In this document: piece after piece, positions 35,402-44,183 of the stretch
Numbering within the stretch: the stretch's first letter is position 1
How the letters are laid out: each line of letters opens with the position of its first letter
Assembly: GCF_943169845.1 (NCBI RefSeq)
Contig: NZ_CALPBW010000002.1
Span: 85,958-149,957 of the forward strand
DNA length: 64,000 bases
Source of the DNA: Peptoniphilus rachelemmaiella
GTDB taxonomy: Bacteria; Bacillota; Clostridia; Tissierellales; Peptoniphilaceae
Direction of reading: 5' to 3'
Position numbers and translations under genes: made by a program
The notes under the pieces: model-generated
Told to the model about the DNA's origin: nothing
Databases searched by the model: none
What the model saw: only the letters and a program-made list of their open reading frames with translations

Positions 35402-36328
35402 TTATTTTTTGTATTTTTCACTTAATTGTTTGTAAAGCGCTTCATCTTCCGCGCTTAAATTGTCCGGGTTCACGAGGACAAAGCGAATGTACGCATCCCC
35501 TGTGCGGCCCTTTAAATCCTTCAGCCCTTTTTTGGCCAGGCGCAGCTTTTGGCCGCCCTTGGTCTTTTCGGGTACGGTAATGCGAAGCTTCCCGGCGGGA
35601 AGATCGCAGGTGATTTTGTCGCCGAAATAGGCTTGCCAAGGATAGATGGCTTGATCCACGATTAGGTCCAGACCGTGAATTTCCACGCCCTTCGGCGATG
35701 TGACGTGAATTTTAAAGAGAATGTCGCCGTCGACGCCGAATTTCTCGCCGCGAACTTTCAATTTTTTGCCTTCGGTAATGCCTGCCGGCACCTTCACGGG
35801 AATGTCCACGGCCTTGCCGCCGATGGTGAGGCTCACTTGCCGCTCTACGCCGTGATAGGCATCGTCCATGGAAATGGAAAGCTCTGCGGAATACTGCGTG
35901 CGTTGCGGCTTGTGGGCCCTGCGAGAGCCTTTGAAGTCGCCGAAAATATCGCCCATGTTAAAGGTGGTACTTCTGCGCTTCGAGCCTGCGCCCCCGCCCC
36001 CGCCTCCAAAGAACATATCGAAGAAATCGCTGAAGTCGCCGCTTCCGCCGGTGGTGGTGTAGGTGTATCCGTATTGGGAGGGATCGAAATTCATGCCGCC
36101 GGAGAAATTGCCGGCGCTACCGAATTGATCGTAGGTTTGTTTCTTCTTCGGATCGGACAACACTTCGTAGGCTTCGTTGATTTCCTTAAACTTTTCATGT
36201 GCCTTTTTGTCGTCGGGATGAAGGTCCGGGTGATATTGCTTCGCCAGTTTGCGAAAGGCTTTTTTAATCGTTTTTTGATCGGCGCTTTTATCTACGCCCA
36301 ATGTCTTGTAATAATCTTTATATTCCAT
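35402..36328 (-). CDS. DnaJ-like cochaperone (CbpA type, no zinc finger)
   Basis: 308 residues. The J domain (1-70) has the HPD motif in [14 protein letters not shown]-rich segment with a run of seven glycines (around residue 110) follows, then two C-terminal substrate-binding domains ([20 protein letters not shown] and later [20 protein letters not shown]). The four CxxCxGxG zinc repeats of classical DnaJ are absent, so it is of the CbpA/DnaJ2 class. It stimulates DnaK. First gene of a two-gene heat-shock operon with clpB. The promoter is flanked by two CtsR-type operators. Confidence 0.92.
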   Translation of the reverse strand: MEYKDYYKTLGVDKSADQKTIKKAFRKLAKQYHPDLHPDDKKAHEKFKEINEAYEVLSDPKKKQTYDQFGSAGNFSGGMNFDPSQYGYTYTTTGGSGDFSDFFDMFFGGGGGGAGSKRRSTTFNMGDIFGDFKGSRRAHKPQRTQYSAELSISMDDAYHGVERQVSLTIGGKAVDIPVKVPAGITEGKKLKVRGEKFGVDGDILFKIHVTSPKGVEIHGLDLIVDQAIYPWQAYFGDKITCDLPAGKLRITVPEKTKGGQKLRLAKKGLKDLKGRTGDAYIRFVLVNPDNLSAEDEALYKQLSEKYKK

Positions 36329-36339
36329 AAATCACCTCA

Positions 36340-36356
36340 GTTGACTTTCTTTGACC
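36340..36356 (-). promoter_or_regulatory. CtsR operator 2 (downstream of the dnaJ/clpB promoter)
   Basis: Minus strand GGTCAAAGAAAGTCAAC matches the CtsR heptad repeat (A/G)GTCAAA-NAN-(A/G)GTCAAA except for the last base. It lies between the -10 and the dnaJ-like start codon. Confidence 0.8.
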
Positions 36357-36364
36357 TTGATTTC

Positions 36365-36392
36365 ATTATAACACCTTCGCCGCGGAATGCAA
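36365..36392 (-). promoter_or_regulatory. Promoter of the dnaJ-like/clpB operon
   Basis: Minus strand -35 TTGCAT (36387-36392), a 16-base spacer and a perfect -10 TATAAT (36365-36370), sandwiched between two CtsR boxes. Confidence 0.75.
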
Positions 36393-36399
36393 TAGATTT

Positions 36400-36416
36400 T
36401 TTGACCTTGTTTGACT
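36400..36416 (-). promoter_or_regulatory. CtsR operator 1 (upstream of the dnaJ/clpB promoter)
   Basis: Minus strand AGTCAAACAAGGTCAAA is an exact match to the CtsR consensus direct repeat with its 3-base NAN spacer. The repressor itself is encoded at 52.8-53.3 kb. Confidence 0.88.
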
Positions 36417-36440
36417 TTTCTTTTCATTCCCGCCTAAAAC

Positions 36441-36469
36441 AAGAAAAGCCCGCGTTTAGCAGGCTTTTT
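36441..36469. terminator. Terminator of the FMN reductase gene
   Basis: AAAAGCC.../...GGCTTTTT hairpin just after the minus-strand FMN reductase gene, followed by TTTTCTTG on the minus strand. Confidence 0.8.
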
Positions 36470-36478
36470 CGCAATCGA

Positions 36479-37027
36479 TCAGAAGCGTTCCGCGTGGTTC
36501 ACAAAGGCATCGACGAAGCCTTGCAAAAAGTCTTCCGTGTCTTTGATCAATTCGCCGTTTTTGTCGAACTTTTCGTGGACGGCGGACAGATAGACTTCCG
36601 GTTGTTGCAGAGGAATGAGATCGACGAAAATCAAATTTTGTCGCAAACTGAAATTCGCCGCCATGCCGCCGGATGAACCAACGCTGGCGCTTACGACGGC
36701 CGCGGGCTTGGTGCCCCATTTGCTCTTGCCATAGGGGCGGCTCGCCACGTCGATGGCGTTTTTAACGGCCGGTGCGCATAGGCGATTGTATTCCGGCGTA
36801 AAGAAAATATAGCCGTCTTTCTCTTCCACTTCTTTTCGGAAGCGGCTGTAGCTTTCCGGTTCGTTGTTTTCCCTTTCGTAGTCTTCGTTGTAAAGGGGCA
36901 GATCGCCGATTTCGATAAACTCAGCTTCGTAGCCTTCCGGGAACATGTCTTTCACCTTTTCGGCGACTTTTCTGTTCCAGGATCCTTTTCTGAGCGAGCC
37001 GACAATTAAACCGATTTTTTTCGTCAT
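36479..37027 (-). CDS. NADPH-dependent FMN reductase
   Basis: 182 residues, flavodoxin-like fold: GLIVGSLRKGSWNRKVAEKV phosphate loop, then DGYIFFTPEYNRLCAPAVKN (the FTPEYN signature of this reductase family) and later VVSASVGSSGGMAA. It reduces FMN or quinones with NADPH. It ends at its own terminator, upstream of the CtsR-controlled promoter. A second flavodoxin-like gene at 31.6 kb belongs to a different branch. Confidence 0.88.
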   Translation of the reverse strand: MTKKIGLIVGSLRKGSWNRKVAEKVKDMFPEGYEAEFIEIGDLPLYNEDYERENNEPESYSRFRKEVEEKDGYIFFTPEYNRLCAPAVKNAIDVASRPYGKSKWGTKPAAVVSASVGSSGGMAANFSLRQNLIFVDLIPLQQPEVYLSAVHEKFDKNGELIKDTEDFLQGFVDAFVNHAERF

Positions 37028-37095
37028 GGTATACTCCTTTTCTTTCTCTTAACTGTGCTATTTGAGTTATATCCGAAAGAAAGGAAATCTAAACA

Positions 37096-37560
37096 TTACC
37101 GGTCCACGTAGCGCTTTAAGTCGCGTTCGATGTCCCGCTTCTTTATGGCTTCTCTTTTGTCGTGAAGCTTCTTGCCCTTGGCCTCGGCGATGGAAAGCTT
37201 CACCCTGCCCCGCGTCAGGTGCACGTTTAAGGGCACGATGGTGTAGCCCTCCTGCTCCGTGGCCTTGGCCAGCTGGGCGATTTCTTTTTTATGCATGAGG
37301 AGCTTGCGCTTTCGCAGGGGATCCATATTAAAGCGATTCCCCTGTTCGTAAGGCGCCACGTGCATCCCTTCGATAAAGATTTCGCCCCCTTCGATGGAGC
37401 AGTAGGCTTCTTTAATGGCCACGCTGCCCTTGCGAATGCTCTTCACCTCCGTCCCCTTTAAGACGATGCCCGCCTCGTAGGTGGTTTCGATGTGGTATTC
37501 GTGAAAGGCTTTTTTGTTATTGGCCAAGTAATCCCCGTCGGGTTTCTTCTTTTTAGCCAC
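37096..37560 (-). CDS. smpB: SsrA-binding protein SmpB
   Basis: About 154 residues: KKAFHEYHIETTYEAGIVLK and GTEVKSIRKGSVAIKEAYC, then LLMHKKEIAQLAKATEQEGY and a basic tail. SmpB delivers tmRNA to stalled ribosomes. I favour a GTG start at 37560, because GGAGG is seven bases from it. The ATG two codons earlier directly abuts the ribosome-binding site. It overlaps the end of rnr, its partner in trans-translation-linked mRNA decay. The ssrA gene itself is not in the window. Confidence 0.93.
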   Translation of the reverse strand: MAKKKKPDGDYLANNKKAFHEYHIETTYEAGIVLKGTEVKSIRKGSVAIKEAYCSIEGGEIFIEGMHVAPYEQGNRFNMDPLRKRKLLMHKKEIAQLAKATEQEGYTIVPLNVHLTRGRVKLSIAEAKGKKLHDKREAIKKRDIERDLKRYVDR

Positions 37561-39664
37561 GGGCATCCTCCTCTAATTGAAAGTCGATGCGTCCCAGTAT
37601 GGGATCGGCGCCGACCACGACGATGCGCATGGGATCGCCCATGTGAATGGTTTTTTTCGTGCGCTCGCCGACGGCCACATAATGGTCTTCGTCGAAGCGA
37701 TAGAAGTCGTCCATGGAGGCATAGCCGATGAGGCCTTCCACTGTGTTGTCCAGTTCGCAGAAAATACCGAAGGACGTGATCCCCGACACTTTCGCATCGA
37801 AGCTTTCCCCGATGTGATCGGCCATGTATTGCGCCATCTTCACATCCACCACCTTGCGCTCCGCTTCCTGGGCGATTTTTTCCGTGGCGGAAATGTGATC
37901 GGCAATGTCCGGGAAGGTTCTCTTGTATAAATCGATGAGCTTCGTGTCCAGAACGTGGTTCAAATCCTGCTTAATGATCCGATGAATGGTTAAATCCGCA
38001 TAACGGCGAATGGGCGAAGTAAAGTGGGAATAGTATTTAGCGGCGAGGCCGAAGTGGCCGGCGAGTTCTTCGCTGTAGCGGGCCTTTTGCATGCTCCGGA
38101 GGATCATGGTTTGAATCAAAGTCTCTTCGTCTTTTCCCTTGCAGGCCAAGGTCAGCTTTTGAATGTCCTTGGGGTGGATGTCCTTGGTGAGATCCAAATG
38201 GTAGCCGAAGGGGCGAATCACCGCATTTAAAAGGGTGAGCTTTTCAGCGTCCGGCTCCTCGTGAATGCGGTAGATGAAGGGCAGCTTCTTTTTGTGGTAG
38301 GTTTCGGACACGGTTTCGTTGGCGAGGAGCATAAATTCCTCGATAAGGTCGTTGGCATCCCGGTGATCCACGAGGCCGATGTGGGTGGGGTGGCCGTCAG
38401 CATCCAGCTCAATGGCCGGCTCGTCGAAGGAAAAGTCGATGTTGCCCCGCTTATCCCGCATCTTGCGACGATTTTTCGCCATGGTGTTTAAAATCGTGAG
38501 CTCGTCTGTGAGATCTTTCAGCGATTCGTGGATCTTTCCGTCTTCCAAAAAGTCGCTGACATGGGTGTAGACCAGGCGGCGGTCGCTGTTAATCACCGTT
38601 TCGGCGATGTGGAAGTGATAGACTTTGCCCTTATCGTCCAGCTCGAAAATCACGCTCAAACAAAGGCGATCCACCCCTTCATTTAAAGAGCAGATGCCGT
38701 TGGAGAGGGCCTTGGGCAGCATGGGCAGGACCTCACTTAAAAGATAGACACTGTTTCCCCGATGGAGGGCCTCTCTATCCAAGGGGCTTCCCATGCGCAC
38801 GTATTCCGCCACATCGGCGATGTGTACGCCCACTTCCCAATGGCCGCCTTTTAATGGACGCACGCTCAAAGCGTCGTCGAAGTCTTTGGAATCGGCGCCG
38901 TCGATGGTGAAGGTGGGCACGTCTCGAAAATCTTCCCTGCCCGCCACGGCGGAAAGGCTCACTTTTTGAGGAATGGCCTCCGCTTCGTCCATGACGTCTC
39001 TCGGAAATTCCAAATCCAGCCCCATGGCATAGGCGATGGAGAGAATGTCCACGTTTTTGTCCTCGGGATAGCCAAGAACTTCCACAATTTTTCCCTCGGC
39101 CTTTTTGTTGGGTTCCGGATATTTTTCAATGTCCACCACGACTTTTTGGCCATCTTCGGCGCCGTTTTTCCACTTTTTCGGAATGAAAATGTCGTCGGGG
39201 ATTCGCTTGTCGTCGGGGGTGACGAAACCGAAGCGCATGGCGTCGTCGTAAACGCCGACGATGCGATGATTGGCCCGCTCCAACACGGCGACGACGCGGC
39301 CCTCATCCCCTTTGTCCGGATCCTTGGAGGGGATTTTTTCCACGAGCACCCGGTCTTTGTTCATGGCGGAGTTCACCTTGGTGCGGTGAATGTATAAATC
39401 CGCCATTCCCTCGTCGTCGGGGACGAAGAAGCCGAAGCCCTTGTCGTTGCCTTCGAAGGTGCCGGTCATGAGCCCGCGGCGAAGGCTGGCGTGGTAGTTT
39501 TTATCCTCGTCCCGGTAAAGGGTGCCGTCTTTTACCATATCCTTTAAAAGGCCCTTCATTTCCTTTTGCAGATTGTCGTTGACGTTTAGGGTGCGGAAAA
39601 TTTCCCGCTTGCTCAGGCCGTCGTTTTTCTCCAAAGCCTCCAGTACCCGGTCTCGAATAGTCAT
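37553..39664 (-). CDS. rnr: Ribonuclease R
   Basis: 703 residues with an N-terminal helix-turn-helix, two cold-shock-like OB folds (about 60-230) and an RNB catalytic domain. The domain has the magnesium-binding aspartates in DGADSKDFDDALSV (residues 255-268). A C-terminal S1 domain is present (about 615-700). A hydrolytic 3'-5' exoribonuclease that degrades structured RNA and rRNA fragments. The smpB gene overlaps its end. It lies 15 bases after ddl and is probably cotranscribed with it. Confidence 0.96.
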   Translation of the reverse strand: MTIRDRVLEALEKNDGLSKREIFRTLNVNDNLQKEMKGLLKDMVKDGTLYRDEDKNYHASLRRGLMTGTFEGNDKGFGFFVPDDEGMADLYIHRTKVNSAMNKDRVLVEKIPSKDPDKGDEGRVVAVLERANHRIVGVYDDAMRFGFVTPDDKRIPDDIFIPKKWKNGAEDGQKVVVDIEKYPEPNKKAEGKIVEVLGYPEDKNVDILSIAYAMGLDLEFPRDVMDEAEAIPQKVSLSAVAGREDFRDVPTFTIDGADSKDFDDALSVRPLKGGHWEVGVHIADVAEYVRMGSPLDREALHRGNSVYLLSEVLPMLPKALSNGICSLNEGVDRLCLSVIFELDDKGKVYHFHIAETVINSDRRLVYTHVSDFLEDGKIHESLKDLTDELTILNTMAKNRRKMRDKRGNIDFSFDEPAIELDADGHPTHIGLVDHRDANDLIEEFMLLANETVSETYHKKKLPFIYRIHEEPDAEKLTLLNAVIRPFGYHLDLTKDIHPKDIQKLTLACKGKDEETLIQTMILRSMQKARYSEELAGHFGLAAKYYSHFTSPIRRYADLTIHRIIKQDLNHVLDTKLIDLYKRTFPDIADHISATEKIAQEAERKVVDVKMAQYMADHIGESFDAKVSGITSFGIFCELDNTVEGLIGYASMDDFYRFDEDHYVAVGERTKKTIHMGDPMRIVVVGADPILGRIDFQLEEDARG

Positions 39665-39679
39665 AATGCCTCCTTTGGC

Positions 39680-40852
39680 TTACAGTTTGCTACCGTAGGT
39701 GGTTTTCGTAAATAAATTGGATTCGTAGCTGTAGGTGGTGTCCTTGCGTTCATTTGCGCGGATCTCGCCTAATTCGATGACTCTACTTAACAACTCGGCG
39801 AAGGGAATGCCCACAGGCTCCCACAAGTAAAAGCCCATGGAGCCGGGCAGGGTGTTGATTTCATTGACCACCGTCTCCCCTTCGGCGACGAGAAAATCGA
39901 TTCGGGCCGCACCGCAGGCGTCGATGGCGGTGAAGGCATCCTTCGCCAAGTCTTCGATTTTTTTCTTTAAGGCCTCGTCTACATCAGCCGGACAGTTTCT
40001 CGCATTTTTCCCCTTGCTTGGGCCGGTTTTCTTGCCGCCGCCGACGTATTTATCTTCGAAGCTCAAGAGATCCTTCCAGCCTACAGGCTCTTCCAATGCC
40101 GATGCGATCACGTCTCCTGCATAGCCCAAGACAGCGCAATTGATTTCCCGGGGATTTTCCGCAGCCTTTTCAACTAAAATCTTTCGGTCGTAGCTTGCGG
40201 CGAGATCCATGGCATCGCCAAGGGCCGCAGCTTCTTTCACTTTCGTAATGCCGATGGAGGAGCCCAGATTGGCAGGCTTGACGAAGACGGGATAGCCCAG
40301 CTCGCCGATGGCCTTTTTCACATCCTCTTTTTCCTCACGCCACTGACGGCGATAAAAACATTTCCCCTCCATAACGGGAATGCCGTGGGCGCGGAAGACG
40401 TCTTTCATAATCATTTTGTCCATGCCTACGGCGGCGGAAAGGGTGGAGCAGCCGATGTAGGGGATGTCCATGGTGTCGAAGTAGCCTTGAATGGAGCCGT
40501 CTTCACCGAAGGTGCCGTGAAGGGCCACAAACACCATATCCACGTCGGCGTAGACCGCTTCTTTCATGCCGCCTTTGGAAAAGAGACCGCCCTTTTCCTC
40601 TTCCAGTCTGTAAAGTTTCCCGCCGCTTCCGGCTTTGAAATACACTTCAAAGGTGTCGGCGAAATTGCCTTCTTTAAAAGTTTTGAAATTCGACAGACTT
40701 TCGCCGCCTAAAAACTTGCCGTCCTTGGTAATGTAGACGGGCACAGCCTCGTATTTGGATTTATCTAAATTTTCCATCACTTGCATACCGGTAATGACGC
40801 TGACTTCGTGTTCCACACTGCGTCCGCCGAAAAATACAGCGATTGTTTTCAT
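39680..40852 (-). CDS. ddl: D-alanine--D-alanine ligase
   Basis: 390 residues with the ATP-grasp fold: FFGGRSVEHEVSVITGMQVM at the start, VKPANLGSSIGITKV, and a final metal/ligand loop EINTLPGSMGFYLWEPVGIPF. It makes D-Ala-D-Ala for peptidoglycan. The C-terminus carries about 30 extra residues (TYSYESNLFTKTTYGSKL). The murF gene, the next step in the pathway, is just upstream but ends in a terminator. Confidence 0.94.
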   Translation of the reverse strand: MKTIAVFFGGRSVEHEVSVITGMQVMENLDKSKYEAVPVYITKDGKFLGGESLSNFKTFKEGNFADTFEVYFKAGSGGKLYRLEEEKGGLFSKGGMKEAVYADVDMVFVALHGTFGEDGSIQGYFDTMDIPYIGCSTLSAAVGMDKMIMKDVFRAHGIPVMEGKCFYRRQWREEKEDVKKAIGELGYPVFVKPANLGSSIGITKVKEAAALGDAMDLAASYDRKILVEKAAENPREINCAVLGYAGDVIASALEEPVGWKDLLSFEDKYVGGGKKTGPSKGKNARNCPADVDEALKKKIEDLAKDAFTAIDACGAARIDFLVAEGETVVNEINTLPGSMGFYLWEPVGIPFAELLSRVIELGEIRANERKDTTYSYESNLFTKTTYGSKL

Positions 40853-40951
40853 AATGCACGTTCTCCCTTCGTGGTAATTCTTGTTTTATTCTATCATAGA
40901 CGGCGCAGGGAATAATAAAGATCCGTGAAGATTGCGTAAAAAAGATGCATT

Positions 40952-40976
40952 AAAAAAGCGGCCCGAAAGCCGCTTC
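40952..40976 (-). terminator. Terminator after murF
   Basis: AGCGGC/GCCGCT hairpin (40957-40974) followed on the minus strand by TTTTTTA. It separates murF from ddl. Confidence 0.85.
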
Positions 40977-40977
40977 A

Positions 40978-42516
40978 TTATTCGTCGTAGGAATCGGGAA
41001 GGTCGTTTTCGAAAAGCACCACGTCGCCCACGGTAGCCGCATGACCTAAAGATGCCGTGGCTTCGTCGAGGTTTCGCACCACGATCATCTTCTCTTCGCT
41101 GAAGCCCGCGTCCATAAGGCCCTTTTGAATGGGCGCCGTGCGCTTTTTGCCCACGAGAATGGCAATATCGCAAACTCCGGCGATTTCCTTGCCCAGTTTA
41201 TAGTTTTCTTCCTCTTCCATATCGCCTAATTCCACCATGCCCGGCGTGACGATAATCTTCTTGCCTTTTTCGAACTGGCTCAGCACATCCAGCGCCGCCC
41301 GGGCGCCGACGGGATTGGAGTTAAAGGCGTCGTCGATGACGATGATCCCCGTGCCGCCGTCGACGATGTTCAGGCGGTGTTCCACCGGTTCCACTTTGCC
41401 GATGCCGCGGGCCACGGCCTCAGGCGCCATGCCCAGCACATAGCCTACGCTGGCGGCGGCGAGGAGGTTGGAAATGTTGTGCTTGCCTAAAAGCTTCGTT
41501 TCCGCCCGCACTTCGCCCTTGTCCTTAAAGCCCAGAGTAAAGGAGCTGCCCCGCTCGTGTACGGCAATGTCCTTGGCGTAGACGTCGAGCTTGTCGATGG
41601 CTTCCATACCGTAACGAATGGTGCGCTTTTTCGTCTTGTCCGCCAAGGGCTTCACGTAGTCGTTGTCGTAGTTAAAAATGGCGCTGTCATCCTCGGACAA
41701 GGCTTCGATGAGCTCGTACTTGGTCTTTTGAATGTTTTCGATGGTCTTAAACAGATGCATGTGGGTGGGCCCGATGGCTGTAATGATCCCGATGGAAGGT
41801 TGCACCAGCTCCGCCACTTCGGCGATTTCCCCGGGCTCTTTGGCGCCCAGCTCGGCGAGGAAGATCTCGTCTTTTTCGTCCAACTCGTTGTTAATGACCT
41901 TTGAAAGGCCCATGGGCGTATTGTAAGAAGAGGGCGTGTTTTGCACCACAAAGGCCTCTTCAAGGACGGTGGAGGTAATAAATTTCGTGGAGGTTTTGCC
42001 GAAACTTCCCGTAATGCCCACGACCTGCAGGCCCTTTTCCTTCAGATCCCGCACCTTTTTCTGCGCCGAATCGTAAAACCCCTGATTGATCTTCATTTCC
42101 TTGGGATAATTGATGCGATTGGCATAAATCAAGATGGCGTATTGGAAATAATAAATCCCCACACAGAAAATGGCAAAGACCACCGTCGCCAACGTAGGCG
42201 ACACACCGTAGGCGGCCACGGCGACGAGAAGGGCCACCATGAGGAGCAGACGGTTCAACATACGGTGTACATTAAAAAGCCGTGTGGCCCGCTCCGTCAT
42301 CACCAGGGGCGTCTTTTCCGAGGTGGGTGCGTAGCGGAAGGCTTTAATTTTTTCACCGTTTGTGCGGATCCACGCCTTGTACTCCCCTTCGTTGTAGCCT
42401 TCCAATTGAAGCATATGGAGGGGATAAAGGGCCCGCTCGTTAAACAGCTTGTAGAGCGCAAAACTCAGCGCCACGTAAATGGCTAAAAAGATCACAAAAG
42501 AAACTGAATGATACAT
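40978..42516 (-). CDS. Membrane-anchored MurF-like Mur ligase
   Basis: 512 residues. The Mur ligase central domain has the ATP loop GITGSFGKTSTKF (about 168-180), PSSYNTPMGLSKVINNEL and a later IVIDDAFNSNPVGARAALDV. Those phrases mark MurF (UDP-MurNAc-tripeptide--D-Ala-D-Ala ligase). The N-terminal 165 residues are not the usual MurF substrate-binding domain. They hold a membrane helix (5-22) and two further helices (around 88-132), with a basic segment between. This form occurs in some Clostridia and places the ligase at the membrane. Ten bases separate it from the upstream alpha/beta hydrolase gene. Whether it uses the normal UDP-linked precursor or a lipid-linked one cannot be told. Confidence 0.85.
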   Translation of the reverse strand: MYHSVSFVIFLAIYVALSFALYKLFNERALYPLHMLQLEGYNEGEYKAWIRTNGEKIKAFRYAPTSEKTPLVMTERATRLFNVHRMLNRLLLMVALLVAVAAYGVSPTLATVVFAIFCVGIYYFQYAILIYANRINYPKEMKINQGFYDSAQKKVRDLKEKGLQVVGITGSFGKTSTKFITSTVLEEAFVVQNTPSSYNTPMGLSKVINNELDEKDEIFLAELGAKEPGEIAEVAELVQPSIGIITAIGPTHMHLFKTIENIQKTKYELIEALSEDDSAIFNYDNDYVKPLADKTKKRTIRYGMEAIDKLDVYAKDIAVHERGSSFTLGFKDKGEVRAETKLLGKHNISNLLAAASVGYVLGMAPEAVARGIGKVEPVEHRLNIVDGGTGIIVIDDAFNSNPVGARAALDVLSQFEKGKKIIVTPGMVELGDMEEEENYKLGKEIAGVCDIAILVGKKRTAPIQKGLMDAGFSEEKMIVVRNLDEATASLGHAATVGDVVLFENDLPDSYDE

Positions 42517-42525
42517 AGTGACTCC

Positions 42526-43290
42526 TTATAAAAATGAACGCAACACGGCGTCGAACTGACCGTAGGCGTCGAGGTAACTGTAGTGGCCGCCTTTCAGGAC
42601 CACGAGGCCCGCTTCGGGGATTTTTTCTTCAAAGACCTTGGCCATGGAAAGTGGCGTGGCGTCGTCTTCATCGCCCCAAATCAACAGGGTATCCGCCTGA
42701 ATCTTCGGGAAGTAATCTTCCGTGGATTCATTTACCACCTTCACAAAGACCTTGCGCATGATCCCATCCGCCGCCTTGTAATCGTCGGAACCGAAGTTTT
42801 TGTAAAAACGCGCCATGGCCGCATTCGTGTCCTGCCAGAAAAACAGCAGCCTGTAAAGCTTCTTTAAAAGCTTGAAGGTGTAAACCTTTCTGTAATAAGT
42901 AAAAGACCTTTTCGGCAACACGCCGGACGCATCCACCAAAACCAATTTATCCACCTTTTCGGGATAGAGGGCGGCGAAGACGCTCAATGTCTTTCCGCCG
43001 AAAGAATGGCCGATGCAGGTGGCTCGATTGACGTGGTAGTAATCGTAGAGCTTCCTTAAAAGATCCACGTAATCGTCGCCGCCGATGACTTCATCGGGCG
43101 CGTCGCTTTCTCCGTGGCCCAAGCTGTCGTAGGCGATGACCCGGTAGCGATCTTTAATGCTACTCACAATGGGCATGACCGATTCGATGTTCGCGCCCCA
43201 ACCGTGCAAAACGAAGGCCACATCCTCCCCCGTCTTCGTGTCGTAGACGGCAATGTTTTTTCCGTCGATGCGGATAAATTCTTTCTCCAT
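42526..43290 (-). CDS. Alpha/beta hydrolase
   Basis: 254 residues of the alpha/beta-hydrolase fold. FVLHGWGANIESV oxyanion loop, nucleophile elbow GHSFGGKTL (Ser near residue 93), an acid in LIWGDEDDATP and the final histidine in LKGGHYSYLD. A complete catalytic triad is therefore likely. The substrate is unknown. It is cotranscribed with the membrane-anchored MurF gene, so a lipid or cell-wall precursor link is possible but unproven. Confidence 0.88.
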   Translation of the reverse strand: MEKEFIRIDGKNIAVYDTKTGEDVAFVLHGWGANIESVMPIVSSIKDRYRVIAYDSLGHGESDAPDEVIGGDDYVDLLRKLYDYYHVNRATCIGHSFGGKTLSVFAALYPEKVDKLVLVDASGVLPKRSFTYYRKVYTFKLLKKLYRLLFFWQDTNAAMARFYKNFGSDDYKAADGIMRKVFVKVVNESTEDYFPKIQADTLLIWGDEDDATPLSMAKVFEEKIPEAGLVVLKGGHYSYLDAYGQFDAVLRSFL

Positions 43291-43385
43291 CTCATCCCCC
43301 TTAAAAAATGATTATACCATAGGAGTCGCCTCGCTCCGAGGTTTACAACGCATTTTTGTCCGCAAAGAATATTTCGGCGAATTGT

Positions 43386-43404
43386 TGAATGCATATTGTA
43401 TTCA
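43386..43404. promoter_or_regulatory. 19-base dyad upstream of the GntR promoter
   Basis: TGAATGCA-TAT-TGTATTCA is an inverted repeat with 7 of 8 paired positions, 14 bases before the -35. A possible operator for the GntR protein or for a regulator of the divergent hydrolase gene. Confidence 0.4.
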
Positions 43405-43418
43405 AATTTCAAAAATTG

Positions 43419-43447
43419 TGGACATTGCATTTTCCCGGTGTTATGAT
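43419..43447 (+). promoter_or_regulatory. Promoter of the gntR gene
   Basis: TGGACA (43419-43424), a 17-base spacer and TATGAT (43442-43447), followed by the AAGGAGG site and ATG at 43483. Confidence 0.65.
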
Positions 43448-43482
43448 TACTAATAATGAATGTCTCTTAAGGAGGTTACGGA

Positions 43483-44139
43483 ATGGAATTTTTATCTTTA
43501 AAAGACCATGTTTATAATTTTATTGCCGATCAGATCCGTTTAGGCAAGCTTAATTCCAACGAAAAAGTAAATGAACAAGACATTTGTCAGCAATTAAATA
43601 TCTCTCGTACGCCGGTGCGTGAAGCGTTAATTCAATTGGCCGCAGACGGCTTCTTGGATTCCGCACCTCGTCGGGGCTTTCGGGTCAAACCCCTGACGAA
43701 AAAAGAAAGCGAAGATATTTACCGCATTCTCGCGCCCTTGGATGCCCTGGCTGCGGAACTGGCCGCCGGCAATCTGACGAAGGATGATTTGAGAGCCATG
43801 GACGATTTGGTCGAGCTCATGGATTTTCACATCGACCGCTTCCAATTCGACGAGTATTTTATTTTGCAAGAGCGCTTCCACGATATTTACATCGAAAAAT
43901 CTCAAAACGAAACCTTGATTAACACCATCGACCGCCTGCAACGGCGCTTCATTCGCCAAGGCCACGACATGGGCAGCAACGAAGCCTTTCAAAAGCTTTT
44001 GCACGACACCAATCGACAACACTCCCGCATTACGGATCTCTTCCGGGAAAACAAAATTGAAGAACTGAAAGATTTCCTCGCCCACACCCATTGGACCTAT
44101 CACTTTTCCGAAGTGGGTCAGACAGCTACAGACGACTAA
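43483..44139 (+). CDS. GntR-family transcriptional regulator (FCD domain)
   Basis: 218 residues. An N-terminal winged helix carries the GntR signature VNEQDICQQLNISRTPVREA and LAADGFLDSAPRRGFRV. A C-terminal all-helical FCD ligand-binding domain follows (about 75-205), with the metal-ligand-type FHDIYIE and TNRQHSRITDLF positions. FadR-subfamily regulators sense organic acids or fatty acyl compounds. No obvious target operon adjoins it, as the next gene is separated by a terminator. The ligand is unknown. Confidence 0.92.
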   Translation: MEFLSLKDHVYNFIADQIRLGKLNSNEKVNEQDICQQLNISRTPVREALIQLAADGFLDSAPRRGFRVKPLTKKESEDIYRILAPLDALAAELAAGNLTKDDLRAMDDLVELMDFHIDRFQFDEYFILQERFHDIYIEKSQNETLINTIDRLQRRFIRQGHDMGSNEAFQKLLHDTNRQHSRITDLFRENKIEELKDFLAHTHWTYHFSEVGQTATDD

Positions 44140-44141
44140 GC

Positions 44142-44171
44142 AAAATACAGGGCGATCCCCTGTATTTTTTA
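44142..44171 (+). terminator. Terminator of the gntR gene
   Basis: AAATACAGGG.../...CCCTGTATTT hairpin followed by TTTT. Confidence 0.85.
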
Positions 44172-44183
44172 TTGGAGGATGAC

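Noticed and set aside
35675..36676. 333-codon plus-strand frame opposite dnaJ-like and the CtsR promoter
   Set aside because: It spans a gene, a promoter and a terminator on the other strand and shows no family motif.
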